This document shows, piece by piece, positions 26,866-35,582 of a stretch of DNA of 64,000 nt (positions are counted from its first letter, which is position 1; every line of letters starts with the position of its first letter). A program made the position numbers and the translations under genes. The DNA comes from Caballeronia novacaledonica. GTDB taxonomy: Bacteria > Pseudomonadota > Gammaproteobacteria > Burkholderiales > Burkholderiaceae. The notes under the pieces are model-generated. The model was not told where the DNA came from, ran no database searches, and worked only from the letters and a program-made list of their open reading frames with translations. The stretch is taken from contig NZ_OGTP01000009.1 of NCBI RefSeq assembly GCF_900258035.1, forward strand, positions 160,165-224,164, in the 5' to 3' direction.

Positions 26866-27840
26866 TTAGCGCGCGCCGTTCGCAGCGCCACGGCCGGACG
26901 CGGCCGCGTTGCTGTCGAGGGTCGGTGAATGCTGGAGCATCGAATAGAGCGTGGTCGTGTCCATCGGCACGGACGCGTTCGACGGCTGGCTTGCGAACTT
27001 TTCAACCGATGCCGTGCGCGTGCGGGCGGCGAAACTGTTCGCGGTTTTATCGACCGGTTTCGAGCGGTCATGCCGCGAAGTTTCCTGCTTCGCGACACGC
27101 CGGCTCGTTGCGTGAGCGCGGTACTCGACGGGCTTTGCGTGCGGCGTCAGCACGACTTTGACTCGACCGTTGCGCGCGCGGTCTTTGGCGGCTGGCGCGA
27201 CTTCGATCTTGGGCGCGGCTGAATCGACGGTTGCGATGGGCTCGATGCCCGCGCTCGGCGCCACGGCCACGGCCGCCACCGATGGCGCCGGCGTTTCGAA
27301 TACCTGAACGACCGGCTCGGCTCGAGGCGGAGCGGCTACGGTCTGAACCGGCTGCTCGCGAGTGGCAGTTGCGGGAATCGGTTCGTTTCGTGAGACCGGC
27401 GCATGACCGAACAGCAACCAGACGATGAGCACGCCGCAAGCCGCAGCGATAGCAGCGGCGACAGGCTTGCTGAGACGATACCTGTGCACTTGCGCCGGCG
27501 CGCCGACCGAGAGATGAATGGGTTCGGCGCGCGTTTCGCTGGCGTCGCCCGGACCGCTCGCAGCTTGCGTCAGACGCAGCATCGCCTGCGGTACCTCTTC
27601 CCTGGCGATGATGCCCCACAGACTCGTGGGGCGGTAGGGCGAGCGGGTGTCGGACAGGCCGAGCGCCGGCACATAGGCCGTGAGGAAGCGCGCAGCGAAG
27701 AGCGCGATTTCGGACTGCGACTGAACGGGGCGCGGGCGTGCCGGTGACCACTCGAAACCGAAGTTCAAGAACGGATCCGTCGGCGCGCGCAGCTTCGGCA
27801 GACGCAGACTGCCTTCCACTACGATCAAGGGTTCGGACAT
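26866..27840 (-). CDS. Hypothetical protein with one transmembrane segment
   Basis: I do not recognise this protein. From the ATG at 27840 it has 324 aa. Residues 1-130 or so look soluble (MSEPLIVVEGSLRLPKLRAP, FLNFGFEWSPARPRPVQSQSE, RFLTAYVPALGLSDTRSPY). One hydrophobic helix follows (AAAIAAACGVLIVWLLFG), then a Pro/Ala/Val-rich and basic tail of about 170 residues with low complexity. The layout suggests a cytoplasmic domain, one membrane span and a periplasmic linker-like tail. An in-frame start 51 bp further upstream is possible. It sits between a GNAT gene and the DUF2968 gene, all on the minus strand; whether they work together is unknown. Confidence 0.75.
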   Translation of the reverse strand: MSEPLIVVEGSLRLPKLRAPTDPFLNFGFEWSPARPRPVQSQSEIALFAARFLTAYVPALGLSDTRSPYRPTSLWGIIAREEVPQAMLRLTQAASGPGDASETRAEPIHLSVGAPAQVHRYRLSKPVAAAIAAACGVLIVWLLFGHAPVSRNEPIPATATREQPVQTVAAPPRAEPVVQVFETPAPSVAAVAVAPSAGIEPIATVDSAAPKIEVAPAAKDRARNGRVKVVLTPHAKPVEYRAHATSRRVAKQETSRHDRSKPVDKTANSFAARTRTASVEKFASQPSNASVPMDTTTLYSMLQHSPTLDSNAAASGRGAANGAR

Positions 27841-28025
27841 GAAGATTCCACATGCATGCGCCCGCGCGCGGGCAAACTGGACGGCCCGCACGGACCATCG
27901 TGGCGCATGAAGACAGCACCGCGGGCTCGGCGCGAGGATGGCCGAAATTTCGACCCACGATCATACGAAACGGTTACCGACCCCGCGACCAGACAATTCC
28001 TATTGTCTATTTTTGACAGGAATGC

Positions 28026-28565
28026 TTATTGACGGACTGAGTCTTGTTGTGCTTGGTCGAGCGAAAACGTGTAACGCAGTGAGAAGAGATCGATGCCCGC
28101 CATGTGGTCCGCCTCACGTCCGGCGCATCTCCAGCCGCGCGATTCGTAGAAGCCGATCGCCGCCGCGTTCTGCTCCAGCACGGAGAGCCACAGGTGTCGC
28201 GCACCGCGCGCGCGGGCCCAGCGCGCCGCTTCGTCGAGCATCACGGTGCCGGTGCCGAGGCCGCGATGCTCCGGCAGCGCGTGCAGATTGTCGACAAGCA
28301 CGCTGCCAGTCTCGTCCGGCTCGACGAGACAAACGAAGCCGACCGCCTCGCCTTCGTGCTCCGCGATGAACACGCTCGCCGCGCCGGCCGCGACATCTTT
28401 CATGCGCGCGTTCCAGTGGGCGAGGCGCTCGCCTTGCAGATCGCGATCGAGGTAGGCGTCCGGCAGGATTCCGCGATACGCCGACGCCCAACTGCGCGCA
28501 TGCATCGAAGCGATGAGCGCCGCGTCGTCCGAAGTCGCTGTGCGCAGCGTGATTTTCGCATTCAT
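28026..28565 (-). CDS. GNAT family N-acetyltransferase
   Basis: This is a GNAT acetyltransferase of 179 aa. The acetyl-CoA binding motif A is visible (VDNLHALPEHRGLGTGTVMLDEA), followed by LSVLEQNAAAIGFYESRGW, typical of this fold. The N-terminus ITLRTATSDDAALIASMHARSW and SAYRGILPDAYLD resemble the broad group that includes phosphinothricin- and small-molecule-modifying enzymes. The substrate cannot be predicted. The intergenic 27841-28025 downstream holds the short palindrome GACAATTCCTATTGTC but no gene. Confidence 0.88.
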   Translation of the reverse strand: MNAKITLRTATSDDAALIASMHARSWASAYRGILPDAYLDRDLQGERLAHWNARMKDVAAGAASVFIAEHEGEAVGFVCLVEPDETGSVLVDNLHALPEHRGLGTGTVMLDEAARWARARGARHLWLSVLEQNAAAIGFYESRGWRCAGREADHMAGIDLFSLRYTFSLDQAQQDSVRQ

Positions 28566-28803
28566 CTTCGTTGATTCGTAAGCTGGACGTTAATTGAATG
28601 TAACCGTATTTTAAGCTTCATTTCGGCGATTTTGAGCGAAGTTATGTGCAGTCTTGGCGGGTGCGGCGTTAAGATTGAGGGCGTCGCTTTTACAAAAAAC
28701 GAAACAAAGTCCGCCTCGGTCGTCGCAGCCGGTTTGTCCGACGCCGTGTACGGATTTTGCGACTGCGCAGAATCGAAGTGCGCTCACCGCTCCCGAGAAA
28801 GTC

Positions 28804-30099
28804 ATGTCCACGACCCACATCGCACCCGCCAACGAATCCAAGTTCAAGACGGTATTTCGCGTCGTCAGCGGAAACTTCCTTGAAATGTACGACTTCATGG
28901 TCTACGGCTATTACGCTTCGGCGATCGCCAAGACCTATTTTCCGAGCGGCGACGACTTCGCCTCGCTGATGCTCGCGCTCTCTGTTTTCGGCGCAGGCTT
29001 CCTGATGCGGCCGGTCGGTGCCATCGTGCTCGGCGCGTATATCGACCACCACGGGCGGCGCAAAGGCCTGATCCTCACGCTCGGCCTCATGGCCGTCGGC
29101 ACCGCGTGCGTCGCGCTTGTGCCGGGCTACGCGACCATCGGTGCGCTCGCGCCGATCATCGTGCTGGGCGGGCGGTTGCTGCAAGGCTTCTCGGCCGGCG
29201 TGGAACTGGGCGGCGTCTCGGTGTATTTGTCCGAGATCGCGACCAAGGGCAACAAGGGCTTCTATTGTTCCTGGCAGTCCGGCAGCCAGCAAGTCGCCGT
29301 CGTGTTCGCGGCGCTGATCGGCGTCATCATGAACCGCCTCTTGCCGCCCGAGCAGATGACCGCGTGGGGCTGGCGCGTGCCGTTCCTGATCGGCTGCCTG
29401 ATCGTGCCGTTCCTGTTCATCATCCGCCGCTCGCTGCGTGAGACCGACGAGTTCCTCGCGAAGAAGCATCGGCCGAGCATGGGCGAGATCGCGCGCTCCA
29501 TCGCGCAGAACTGGGGCATCGTGATCGCCGGGATGGGCATGGTCATCATGACGACCGTGTCGTTCTACATGATCACCGCGTACACGCCGACCTTCGGCAA
29601 GGAAGTGCTGAAGCTCTCCGCCATCGACGCGCTCGTCGTCACGGTGTGCGTCGGCCTCTCGAATCTGGTGTGGCTGCCGTTGATGGGCGCGGTGTCCGAC
29701 CGCGTGGGCCGCCGTCCGGTGCTGCTCGTGTTCACGATCCTCACGATCCTGACGTCGTATCCGGTGGTGCAGTGGCTCGTCGCGGAGCCGTCGTTCGCGC
29801 GTCTTTTGATGTGCGAACTGTGGCTGTCGTTCCTGTACGGCAGCTACAACGGCGCGATGGTGGTGGCGCTGACCGAAGTGATGCCCGTCGATGTGCGCAC
29901 GACCGGATTCTCGATGGCCTACAGCCTCGCGACGACCATCGGCGGATTCACGCCGGCGATCTCGACGTATCTGATTCACGCGACCGGCAACAAGGCCGCG
30001 CCCGGCCTGTGGATGGGCCTCGCCGCGATCTGCGGGCTGATCGCGACGCTCGTGCTGTATCGCTCGCCCGAGGCGCGCAATCAGTACAAGACGGCCTGA
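28804..30099 (+). CDS. MFS transporter, metabolite:H+ symporter (citrate/tricarballylate-like)
   Basis: This is a 12-TM permease of the MHS family, 431 aa from the ATG at 28804 with GAGAAAG upstream. The N-terminus [30 protein letters not shown] is characteristic of CitA/CitH-type symporters. The conserved loop [30 protein letters not shown] and the central [10 protein letters not shown] follow. A tricarboxylate such as citrate is the most likely substrate by family, but this is not proved by the sequence. The 238 bp before it hold no other gene. Confidence 0.88.
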   Translation: MSTTHIAPANESKFKTVFRVVSGNFLEMYDFMVYGYYASAIAKTYFPSGDDFASLMLALSVFGAGFLMRPVGAIVLGAYIDHHGRRKGLILTLGLMAVGTACVALVPGYATIGALAPIIVLGGRLLQGFSAGVELGGVSVYLSEIATKGNKGFYCSWQSGSQQVAVVFAALIGVIMNRLLPPEQMTAWGWRVPFLIGCLIVPFLFIIRRSLRETDEFLAKKHRPSMGEIARSIAQNWGIVIAGMGMVIMTTVSFYMITAYTPTFGKEVLKLSAIDALVVTVCVGLSNLVWLPLMGAVSDRVGRRPVLLVFTILTILTSYPVVQWLVAEPSFARLLMCELWLSFLYGSYNGAMVVALTEVMPVDVRTTGFSMAYSLATTIGGFTPAISTYLIHATGNKAAPGLWMGLAAICGLIATLVLYRSPEARNQYKTA

Positions 30100-30116
30100 C
30101 GCAGACGAAGAGGCCG

Positions 30117-30147
30117 AAAAAAATCCTCGCTCCGGCGGGGATTTTTC
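30117..30147. terminator. Bidirectional terminator between convergent genes
   Basis: AAAATCCTCGC and GCGGGGATTTTT form a stem with one G-T pair, with an A-run on one side and a T-run on the other. It serves the MHS symporter gene (plus) and overlaps the 3' end of the TPR gene (minus). Confidence 0.75.
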
Positions 30148-32005
30148 ATGCGGGCAGCAAAGCGAGTTCCGCCGCCGCAGCCTCGATCACTTCGCGCCAT
30201 CGGCCGGGCGTCTGCTGGCGCACGAGCCGCGCTTGCGGGTACCACATGTTTTCGGCGGTATCGATGCCCCAGCGCCAGTCGGCGGCGAAAGGCAGCATCA
30301 CCCAGAGCGGCTTGCCGAGCGCGCCCGCCAGATGCGCGACGGACGTATCCACCGAAACGACGGCGTCCAGCCGATCGACGATCGCGCCCGTATCGGCGAA
30401 ATTCTTGAGGCGGCCTTCCAGCGTGTGAATCGACTTCGCGTTCGGATGCGCGCGCAGCACGTCACGTTCGCGGCCCGTGAGAACCGGCTGGAGCACGATC
30501 CAGTCGATGCCTTCGATCGCGAGAAGCGGCGCGAGTTCGCTGACGGGCACCGAGCGCGTCTCGCCCGGCTGCATCCGCCCGGACCACGCAATGCCGATCT
30601 TGCGCCGCTCCTGGCCGCCGATCGAACCGCGCCACTTGCGCCGGTAGTTGGCGGGCACGACGAGATAGGGCGCGCGCGCCGGAATGGCATCGGGAGCCGT
30701 CATGCCGAGCGCGAGCGGCAGGCTGAGCAGCGGGCAGAAAGCGTCCGCGTGCGTCCGCACGCCATCCGACTGGCTCTTCAATTCGACGCGCGCAGCCTGC
30801 GCGGCCGGCGCGAGCAGCGGCATGAGAGCGGGCTGCACTTCGAGCACCAGCTTGCCGACGCGCTTCGCCGCAAACGCCACGAAACGCACGAACTGCAAGG
30901 TGTCGCCGAAACCCTGCTCGGCGCGCACGAGCAGCGTGCGGCGCGGCATCGGCTCGCCGTTCCAGCGCGGCAGGCGCGGCGCGGGCGCGCTGCCGGGCGT
31001 TTGCAGACGCCATTCGTAAGCAGGGAAGCCGCGCGCGTAGTCGCCGGTCGTGAGCAGCGTGAGCGCGCGATTCAGATGCGCGGCGGGCATCGAAGGCTCG
31101 ATGCGCAGGGCTTCATCGAACGCGCGCAGCGCCGCGCCATGCGCGCCGAGCGCGAGATGCGTGTTGCCGAGGCACAGCCACGCGACGCCATATTTCGGAT
31201 CGAGTCCGACCGCGCGCTCGAAATGCGGCAGGGCTTCATCGTGACGGCCGAGCTTCGCGAGCGCATGGCCGAGCCCGAAATACCCCGGCGCGAAGTGCGG
31301 CTGCAACGCGACGGCTTTTCGCAGCACGGGCAGCGCATCTTCCGGATGGCCGTTCGTATCGAGCAGATTGCCGAGGTTGAAATGCGCCGCGACGTAATTC
31401 GGTTCGGCGTCGAGCGCGGCGCGAAAATGCGAGATCGCGCCGAGCGTATCGCCGAGCGCGTTCAGCGCCATGCCGAGATTGTTGTGCGCGCCGGCGTGGC
31501 GCGGGCGCAGCGCGAGCGCACGTTTGAACGCGTGCGCGGCGTCCTTGAAACGGCGCAGCGCCGAAAGCGCATTGCCGAAATTGTTCCATGCGGCCGGATC
31601 GTTCGGTTGCAGGCGCAATGCCTTTTCGAAGGCATCGGCGGCGTCTTCGTGGCGGCCGGCCGCCGTGTAGGCGTTGCCGAGGTTGTACTGCGCGAGCGGA
31701 AAGCCCGGCGCGAGCGTCAATGCGTTGCGAAAGCGTTCGATCGCGTCGTCGAGACGGCCGAGCGCCTTCAGCGCGTTGCCGAGGTTGAGCTGCAGGCCGG
31801 CGTCGCTCGGACGCAGGTCGACGGCGCGGCGCACGAGCTCGGCCGCCTCCGCGTGCTGGCCCTGTTGATGGCGCAGCACGCCGAGGTAATGCAGTGCGTC
31901 GACGTGGCGGGGTTCGGCGGCGAGCGCGGCCTGATAGTCGCGCTCCGCGTCGGTCAGGCGGCCATCGCGATGGGCCGCGAAACCGCGGGCGAATACGGTG
32001 TCCAT
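30146..32005 (-). CDS. TPR protein with C-terminal glycosyltransferase-like domain
   Basis: From the ATG at 32005 the protein has 619 aa. About ten tetratricopeptide repeats cover residues 1-350 (for example LQLNLGNALKALGRLDDAIERF and AWNNFGNALSALRRFKDAAHAF). The C-terminal part, from about RTLLVRAEQGFGDTLQFVRF, resembles GT9/heptosyltransferase-type folds. It has GIAWSG followed by RSVPVSELAPLL, and DAVVSVDTSVAHLAGALGKPLWVMLP, the usual acceptor-side motif. Such TPR-GT proteins are frequent in Burkholderia and are sometimes called O-GlcNAc-transferase-like, without proof of activity. The start is uncertain: an in-frame extension to 32113 exists but would run into the divergent ArsR promoter. 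Confidence 0.8.
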   Translation of the reverse strand: MDTVFARGFAAHRDGRLTDAERDYQAALAAEPRHVDALHYLGVLRHQQGQHAEAAELVRRAVDLRPSDAGLQLNLGNALKALGRLDDAIERFRNALTLAPGFPLAQYNLGNAYTAAGRHEDAADAFEKALRLQPNDPAAWNNFGNALSALRRFKDAAHAFKRALALRPRHAGAHNNLGMALNALGDTLGAISHFRAALDAEPNYVAAHFNLGNLLDTNGHPEDALPVLRKAVALQPHFAPGYFGLGHALAKLGRHDEALPHFERAVGLDPKYGVAWLCLGNTHLALGAHGAALRAFDEALRIEPSMPAAHLNRALTLLTTGDYARGFPAYEWRLQTPGSAPAPRLPRWNGEPMPRRTLLVRAEQGFGDTLQFVRFVAFAAKRVGKLVLEVQPALMPLLAPAAQAARVELKSQSDGVRTHADAFCPLLSLPLALGMTAPDAIPARAPYLVVPANYRRKWRGSIGGQERRKIGIAWSGRMQPGETRSVPVSELAPLLAIEGIDWIVLQPVLTGRERDVLRAHPNAKSIHTLEGRLKNFADTGAIVDRLDAVVSVDTSVAHLAGALGKPLWVMLPFAADWRWGIDTAENMWYPQARLVRQQTPGRWREVIEAAAAELALLPA

Positions 32006-32083
32006 GACGGGGAGAAACTTCTGGCCCGGAAAAGCAAACCCCGCATTTTCCCACACCGGCGCCGCTTGTCCGGAGAAGCGCGG

Positions 32084-32134
32084 TTGACATGTTGCGGCGA
32101 TGGCACTTAACATGTGAACACCTATTCATATGTT
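32084..32134 (+). promoter_or_regulatory. Promoter and ArsR/SmtB-type operator of the zinc efflux operon
   Basis: TTGACA (32084-32089) and TAACAT (32108-32113) are 18 bp apart. Overlapping the -10 is an inverted repeat of 12-2-12 form at 32109-32134: arms AACATGTGAACA and TATTCATATGTT separated by CC, matching at 10 of 12 pairs. This is the layout of operators bound by SmtB/CzrA-type repressors. A repressor bound here would block RNA polymerase. Confidence 0.75.
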
Positions 32135-32138
32135 GGCA

Positions 32139-32489
32139 ATGATTGTGCCGTCCGATCCCTCCATCACCGTCAGTCCAATTACGTCCGATGACCGCGTCGT
32201 GCCGCTCGCCGATCTGTTCCGCCTGCTCGGCGACCCGACGCGCCTGCGCATCGTGCTCGCGTGCGTCGAACAGCGGCGCGCGGTCGGCGCGATCGCGGAA
32301 CTGCTCGGGCTGTCGGCGTCGCTCGTGAGCCATCACTTGCGGCTCCTGCGCGCGGCGCGCATCGTGCGGGCCGAGCGCCAGGGCAAGCAGGTGTTCTACG
32401 TGGCGGCGGACGGTCACATCAGCGCGATGCTGGGCGAGCTGCTGGAGCACATCGCGGAGCCGCAAGCCGACGCCGCCGACATCGAATGA
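32139..32489 (+). CDS. ArsR/SmtB-family metal-responsive repressor, probably zinc-sensing
   Basis: This is a winged-helix repressor of 116 aa. The HTH is in IAELLGLSASLVSHHLRLLRAARIVRAERQGKQVFYV. The C-terminal helix reads DGHISAMLGELLEHIAE, which carries Asp, His, His and Glu at exactly the spacing of the alpha-5 zinc site of SmtB/CzrA. No ELCVCD-type alpha-3 cysteine site is present, so zinc (or cobalt) is more likely than lead, cadmium or arsenic. The start at 32139 was preferred to an ATG at 32130 because the latter lies inside the operator. It is followed 25 bp later by a CDF exporter, its probable target. Confidence 0.9.
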   Translation: MIVPSDPSITVSPITSDDRVVPLADLFRLLGDPTRLRIVLACVEQRRAVGAIAELLGLSASLVSHHLRLLRAARIVRAERQGKQVFYVAADGHISAMLGELLEHIAEPQADAADIE

Positions 32490-32514
32490 CCGCCACCGAA
32501 TCGCGAGTACGCCC

Positions 32515-33504
32515 ATGAGCACGCATCAGCATCAGCACGAAGAACACGAACAGCACGACGATCACGCGCACGGCCATTCGCACGGGCACGGCGGGCATGG
32601 CCATCACCATCACGGCGCGCCGCAGGCAGGGCAGGGCCGCACGTTCGCGCTCGCGGTCGGTCTCAACGTGCTGATCGTGATCGTGCAGGCGGTCTACGGC
32701 TTTCTCGCGCATTCCACCGCGCTGCTCGCCGATGCCGGCCACAACCTCTCCGACGTGCTCGGCCTCCTGCTCGCGTGGGGCGCCGTGTGGCTCGGCAAGC
32801 GCCAGCCGAGTTCGCGCTATACGTTCGGCCTGGGCAGCTCGTCGATTCTGGCGTCGCTCGCCAACGCGGCGCTGCTCCTCTTCGCGTGCGGCGCGATCGT
32901 GCTCGAATCGATCCAGCGTCTGCTCAATCCGGCGCCCGTCGCGGGGCTGGACGTGTTCGTCGTCGCGACGCTCGGCATGATCGTGAACGGCTTTTCCGCG
33001 TGGCTCTTCATGCGCGGCAGCCAGGAAGACCTCAACGTGCGCGGCGCGTTCCTGCACATGGCCGCCGATGCCGCCATTTCCGCCGCCGTCGCGGTGAGCG
33101 GTCTCATCATCCTGTTCACGGGTGCGAGCTGGCTCGATCCGCTGATGAGCCTGATCGTCGTGTCCGTCATCGTCTATGGCACGTGGGGCCTCGGGCGCGA
33201 CGCGATGCGCCTCGCGATGGCCGCCGTTCCGCCTTCCGTCGACATGCCGCGCGTCGAGCGGTATCTTGAGCAGCTTCCCGGCGTGCGCGACGTGCACGAC
33301 CTGCACGTATGGGCGCTTTCGACGACGGAAAACGCGCTCACGGTCCATCTCGTGATGCCCGAAGGCCATCCCGGCGATGCCTTCGTGCAGGGCGTCGTCA
33401 CGACGCTGCGGCAGGAATATTCGATGCATCACGCGACCGTGCAGGTGGAGTTCGGCGAGGCGTGCCGCGCGTGCGTGCTGAACGAGCGCGGGCACGCGCA
33501 CTGA
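32515..33504 (+). CDS. Cation diffusion facilitator zinc exporter (CzcD/ZitB type)
   Basis: This is an inner-membrane CDF antiporter, 329 aa, that exports divalent metal ions for protons. The first 35 residues are a His-rich metal-binding segment (for instance HGHSHGHGGHGHHHHG). Six TM segments follow. TM2 has HNLSD and TM5 has HMAAD, the two H-x3-D pairs that form the zinc site in the zinc-specific subgroup. A cytoplasmic C-terminal domain (VHDLHVWALSTTENALTVHLV) and a final CRAC motif with two cysteines follow. It is co-transcribed with the ArsR regulator. Confidence 0.93.
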   Translation: MSTHQHQHEEHEQHDDHAHGHSHGHGGHGHHHHGAPQAGQGRTFALAVGLNVLIVIVQAVYGFLAHSTALLADAGHNLSDVLGLLLAWGAVWLGKRQPSSRYTFGLGSSSILASLANAALLLFACGAIVLESIQRLLNPAPVAGLDVFVVATLGMIVNGFSAWLFMRGSQEDLNVRGAFLHMAADAAISAAVAVSGLIILFTGASWLDPLMSLIVVSVIVYGTWGLGRDAMRLAMAAVPPSVDMPRVERYLEQLPGVRDVHDLHVWALSTTENALTVHLVMPEGHPGDAFVQGVVTTLRQEYSMHHATVQVEFGEACRACVLNERGHAH

Positions 33505-33547
33505 GCGGCGTACACTAGAGCGCGTGACTGACGGGAGGACCGACCGC

Positions 33548-35284
33548 ATGTTCGCGCCAAAGCTGAATCCGAACGACAAGCTGGACGTGGCGCCCGTTCT
33601 GATCGTCGGCGCCGGTCCGACGGGCCTCGCCGCCGCGATGAGTCTCGCGCGCGCGCACATACCGGTCAGGCTCGTCGACAAGGCGCGCGAGCCCTCGCCG
33701 CATTCACGCGCGATCGGCATTCAGGCGCGCACGCTCGAACTCTTCGAGCAGCACCGCGTGGTCAAACCGTTTCTCGAACTCGGCCATCGCGCGCGCGTCG
33801 CGAATCTCTATTCGAACGGGCAACGCCTCGCGCGGCTCGACTTCGATCCGCTGCAAACGCGTTATCCGTATCTGCTCTTTCTGGAGCAATCGCAGACCGA
33901 GCGCCTGCTCGCGCAGCATCTGGCGGGCTATCACGTCGATGTCGAGCGCGGCGTCGAAGTGGTCGATTTCTCGCAGGGCTCGGCGGGTTTGCAGGCGACG
34001 CTGCGTCATCCGAACGGGCGTGACGAACTGCTGCGGCCTTCGTATCTGATCGCGGCGGACGGCGCGCACAGCTTCGTGCGGCATCGGCTCGGCATCGGTT
34101 TCGACGGCAAGACGTTCGATCAAACGTTCCTGCTCGCCGATCTCCAGGCGGACTCCGACTGGCCCGACGACGAATTCCACATCTTCGCGTCCGGCGAAGG
34201 GCTCGCGGCGCTCTTTCCATTGGGCGGCGACCGCGCGCGCCTGATTGCGGACTTGCCGGCGCCGGTCGCGAGCGCCGTCAACGCGGCCGGATCGAAAGCC
34301 GGCCCGACGCTCGATGAATGTCGCGCGCTCGTCGAGCGGCGCGTGCATCACAAGATCGCGCTGTCGAACATGACGTGGTCGTCGTACTTTCACCTGAACA
34401 GCCGCATGGTCGACACGCTGCGCGTCTCGCGCGTGTTCCTCGCGGGCGATGCGGCGCACGTGCACAGTCCCGCCGGCGCGCAGGGCATGAACACCGGCAT
34501 TCAGGAAGCATTCAATCTCGGCTGGAAAATCGCGCGCATGCTCGCGGGCGGCGCGCCCGAGCGGCTGCTCGACAGCTATCACACGGAGCGGCATCCGATC
34601 GAGCGCGACGTGCTGCGTCAGTCGAGCATGCTCACGCAGATGGCGGGCGCCGAGCACGGCCCGATGAAGCTGATGCGCGAGCACGTGATGCCCGCGCTCG
34701 CCGCGATCGGCCCGTTGCGCGACGCGATGCGGCGCACCGTGAGCGAACTGTCGATCAACTATCGCAAGAGCCCGCTCACGCTGGAGCGTCTGCTCGACGG
34801 CGGCCCGCGCGCGGGCGAGCGCGCGCCCGATGCACGCGTGCATGTCGTCGACGGGCCGCTCGGGCGGTTGCCCGGCGTCGGCTGTCTGTACGATCTGCAC
34901 GATCCCGGCTGCTTCTCGCTCTTTCTGCTCGTGAACCCGTCGGGCGAGGACGACATCGCGCTGGCGCCCGCGACCATCACCGTTGCGCACGCGATGCGCG
35001 ATCCGGATCTCGACGGCCTCGCGAAAGCCATCGAAACGATCATGCCGAACGCGGTGCGCATCTGGCGCATCACCGATACGCGCGGCGAGGGCGCGAACTC
35101 GCTCACCGACAACTACGGCCGCACGCGTCCCGCGTTTTATCTCGTGCGTCCCGATGGCTATATCGCCGCGCGCGGGCGGGCGCCGTCGGATGTGCATGGG
35201 CTGCTGCGTCACTGCGAAACCTGGTTCGGCGCACAGGACACGAGCACCGAGCGCCAGGCGGAACGCGAATATCGCGAAGATTAA
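33548..35284 (+). CDS. FAD-dependent aromatic-ring monooxygenase family protein
   Basis: This is a flavoprotein monooxygenase of the PheA/TfdB/MhpA group, 578 aa from the ATG at 33548 with GGGAGGA eight bases before it. The FAD-binding motif is VGAGPTGLAAAMSLA, the second motif is in YLIAADGAHSFVRHRLGI, and the third is AGDAAHVHSPAGAQGMNTGIQEAFNLGWK. The C-terminal 150 residues look like the thioredoxin-like domain of phenol hydroxylase, ending in FYLVRPDGYIAARG. The substrate is probably an aromatic compound, but no ring-cleavage genes are adjacent. It lies 43 bp after the CDF gene without obvious functional link. Confidence 0.88.
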   Translation: MFAPKLNPNDKLDVAPVLIVGAGPTGLAAAMSLARAHIPVRLVDKAREPSPHSRAIGIQARTLELFEQHRVVKPFLELGHRARVANLYSNGQRLARLDFDPLQTRYPYLLFLEQSQTERLLAQHLAGYHVDVERGVEVVDFSQGSAGLQATLRHPNGRDELLRPSYLIAADGAHSFVRHRLGIGFDGKTFDQTFLLADLQADSDWPDDEFHIFASGEGLAALFPLGGDRARLIADLPAPVASAVNAAGSKAGPTLDECRALVERRVHHKIALSNMTWSSYFHLNSRMVDTLRVSRVFLAGDAAHVHSPAGAQGMNTGIQEAFNLGWKIARMLAGGAPERLLDSYHTERHPIERDVLRQSSMLTQMAGAEHGPMKLMREHVMPALAAIGPLRDAMRRTVSELSINYRKSPLTLERLLDGGPRAGERAPDARVHVVDGPLGRLPGVGCLYDLHDPGCFSLFLLVNPSGEDDIALAPATITVAHAMRDPDLDGLAKAIETIMPNAVRIWRITDTRGEGANSLTDNYGRTRPAFYLVRPDGYIAARGRAPSDVHGLLRHCETWFGAQDTSTERQAEREYRED

Positions 35285-35307
35285 AAAAGCCCTGCGGTGC
35301 AGGGCTT
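35283..35307 (-). terminator. Terminator of the fds operon
   Basis: Read on the minus strand, AAGCCCTGC and GCAGGGCTT form a 9 bp stem with loop ACC followed by TTTT. It lies 27 bp after the fdsD stop and overlaps the stop codon of the convergent monooxygenase gene. Confidence 0.8.
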
Positions 35308-35333
35308 CCGGTGCTTCAAGTGCTTCAGGTACT

Positions 35334-35579
35334 TCAGGCCGAAACCGTCTTCGGCAGCAAATCCGCTTTGTGCAGGTTCAGCGCCTCGCGCAGGATCGGC
35401 TCCATCGACGCGCTCGCTTCCGGGTTGTCGAGCGCGCCGAGAATCGCGAGCCGCATGCGCGGTTCCCAGAAGCGGCGGATGTGATCCGCGACACTGTCGA
35501 CGGCTTCGGCGCGGTCCGGCATCGAATCGAAAAATTCGCCGATCCGGTTCGCCATCTCGATCAGGTTATCGACATCCAT
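35334..35579 (-). CDS. fdsD: Formate dehydrogenase subunit delta
   Basis: This is the small delta subunit of the NAD-dependent molybdenum formate dehydrogenase, 81 aa. It begins MDVDNLIEMANRIGEFFDSMPDR and contains IRRFWEPRMR, the conserved core of the FdsD family. In Rhodobacter and Cupriavidus the delta subunit is needed for a fully assembled complex. Its ATG lies 3 bp after the fdsA stop, so the genes are coupled. In Cupriavidus an fdhD-like gene (fdsC) lies between fdsA and fdsD; here it is missing. Confidence 0.92.
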   Translation of the reverse strand: MDVDNLIEMANRIGEFFDSMPDRAEAVDSVADHIRRFWEPRMRLAILGALDNPEASASMEPILREALNLHKADLLPKTVSA

Positions 35580-35582
35580 TGC

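Noticed and set aside
32130..32138. Earlier ATG as start of the ArsR-type regulator
   Set aside because: This codon is inside the right arm of the operator and adds only three residues; the ATG at 32139 is more plausible.
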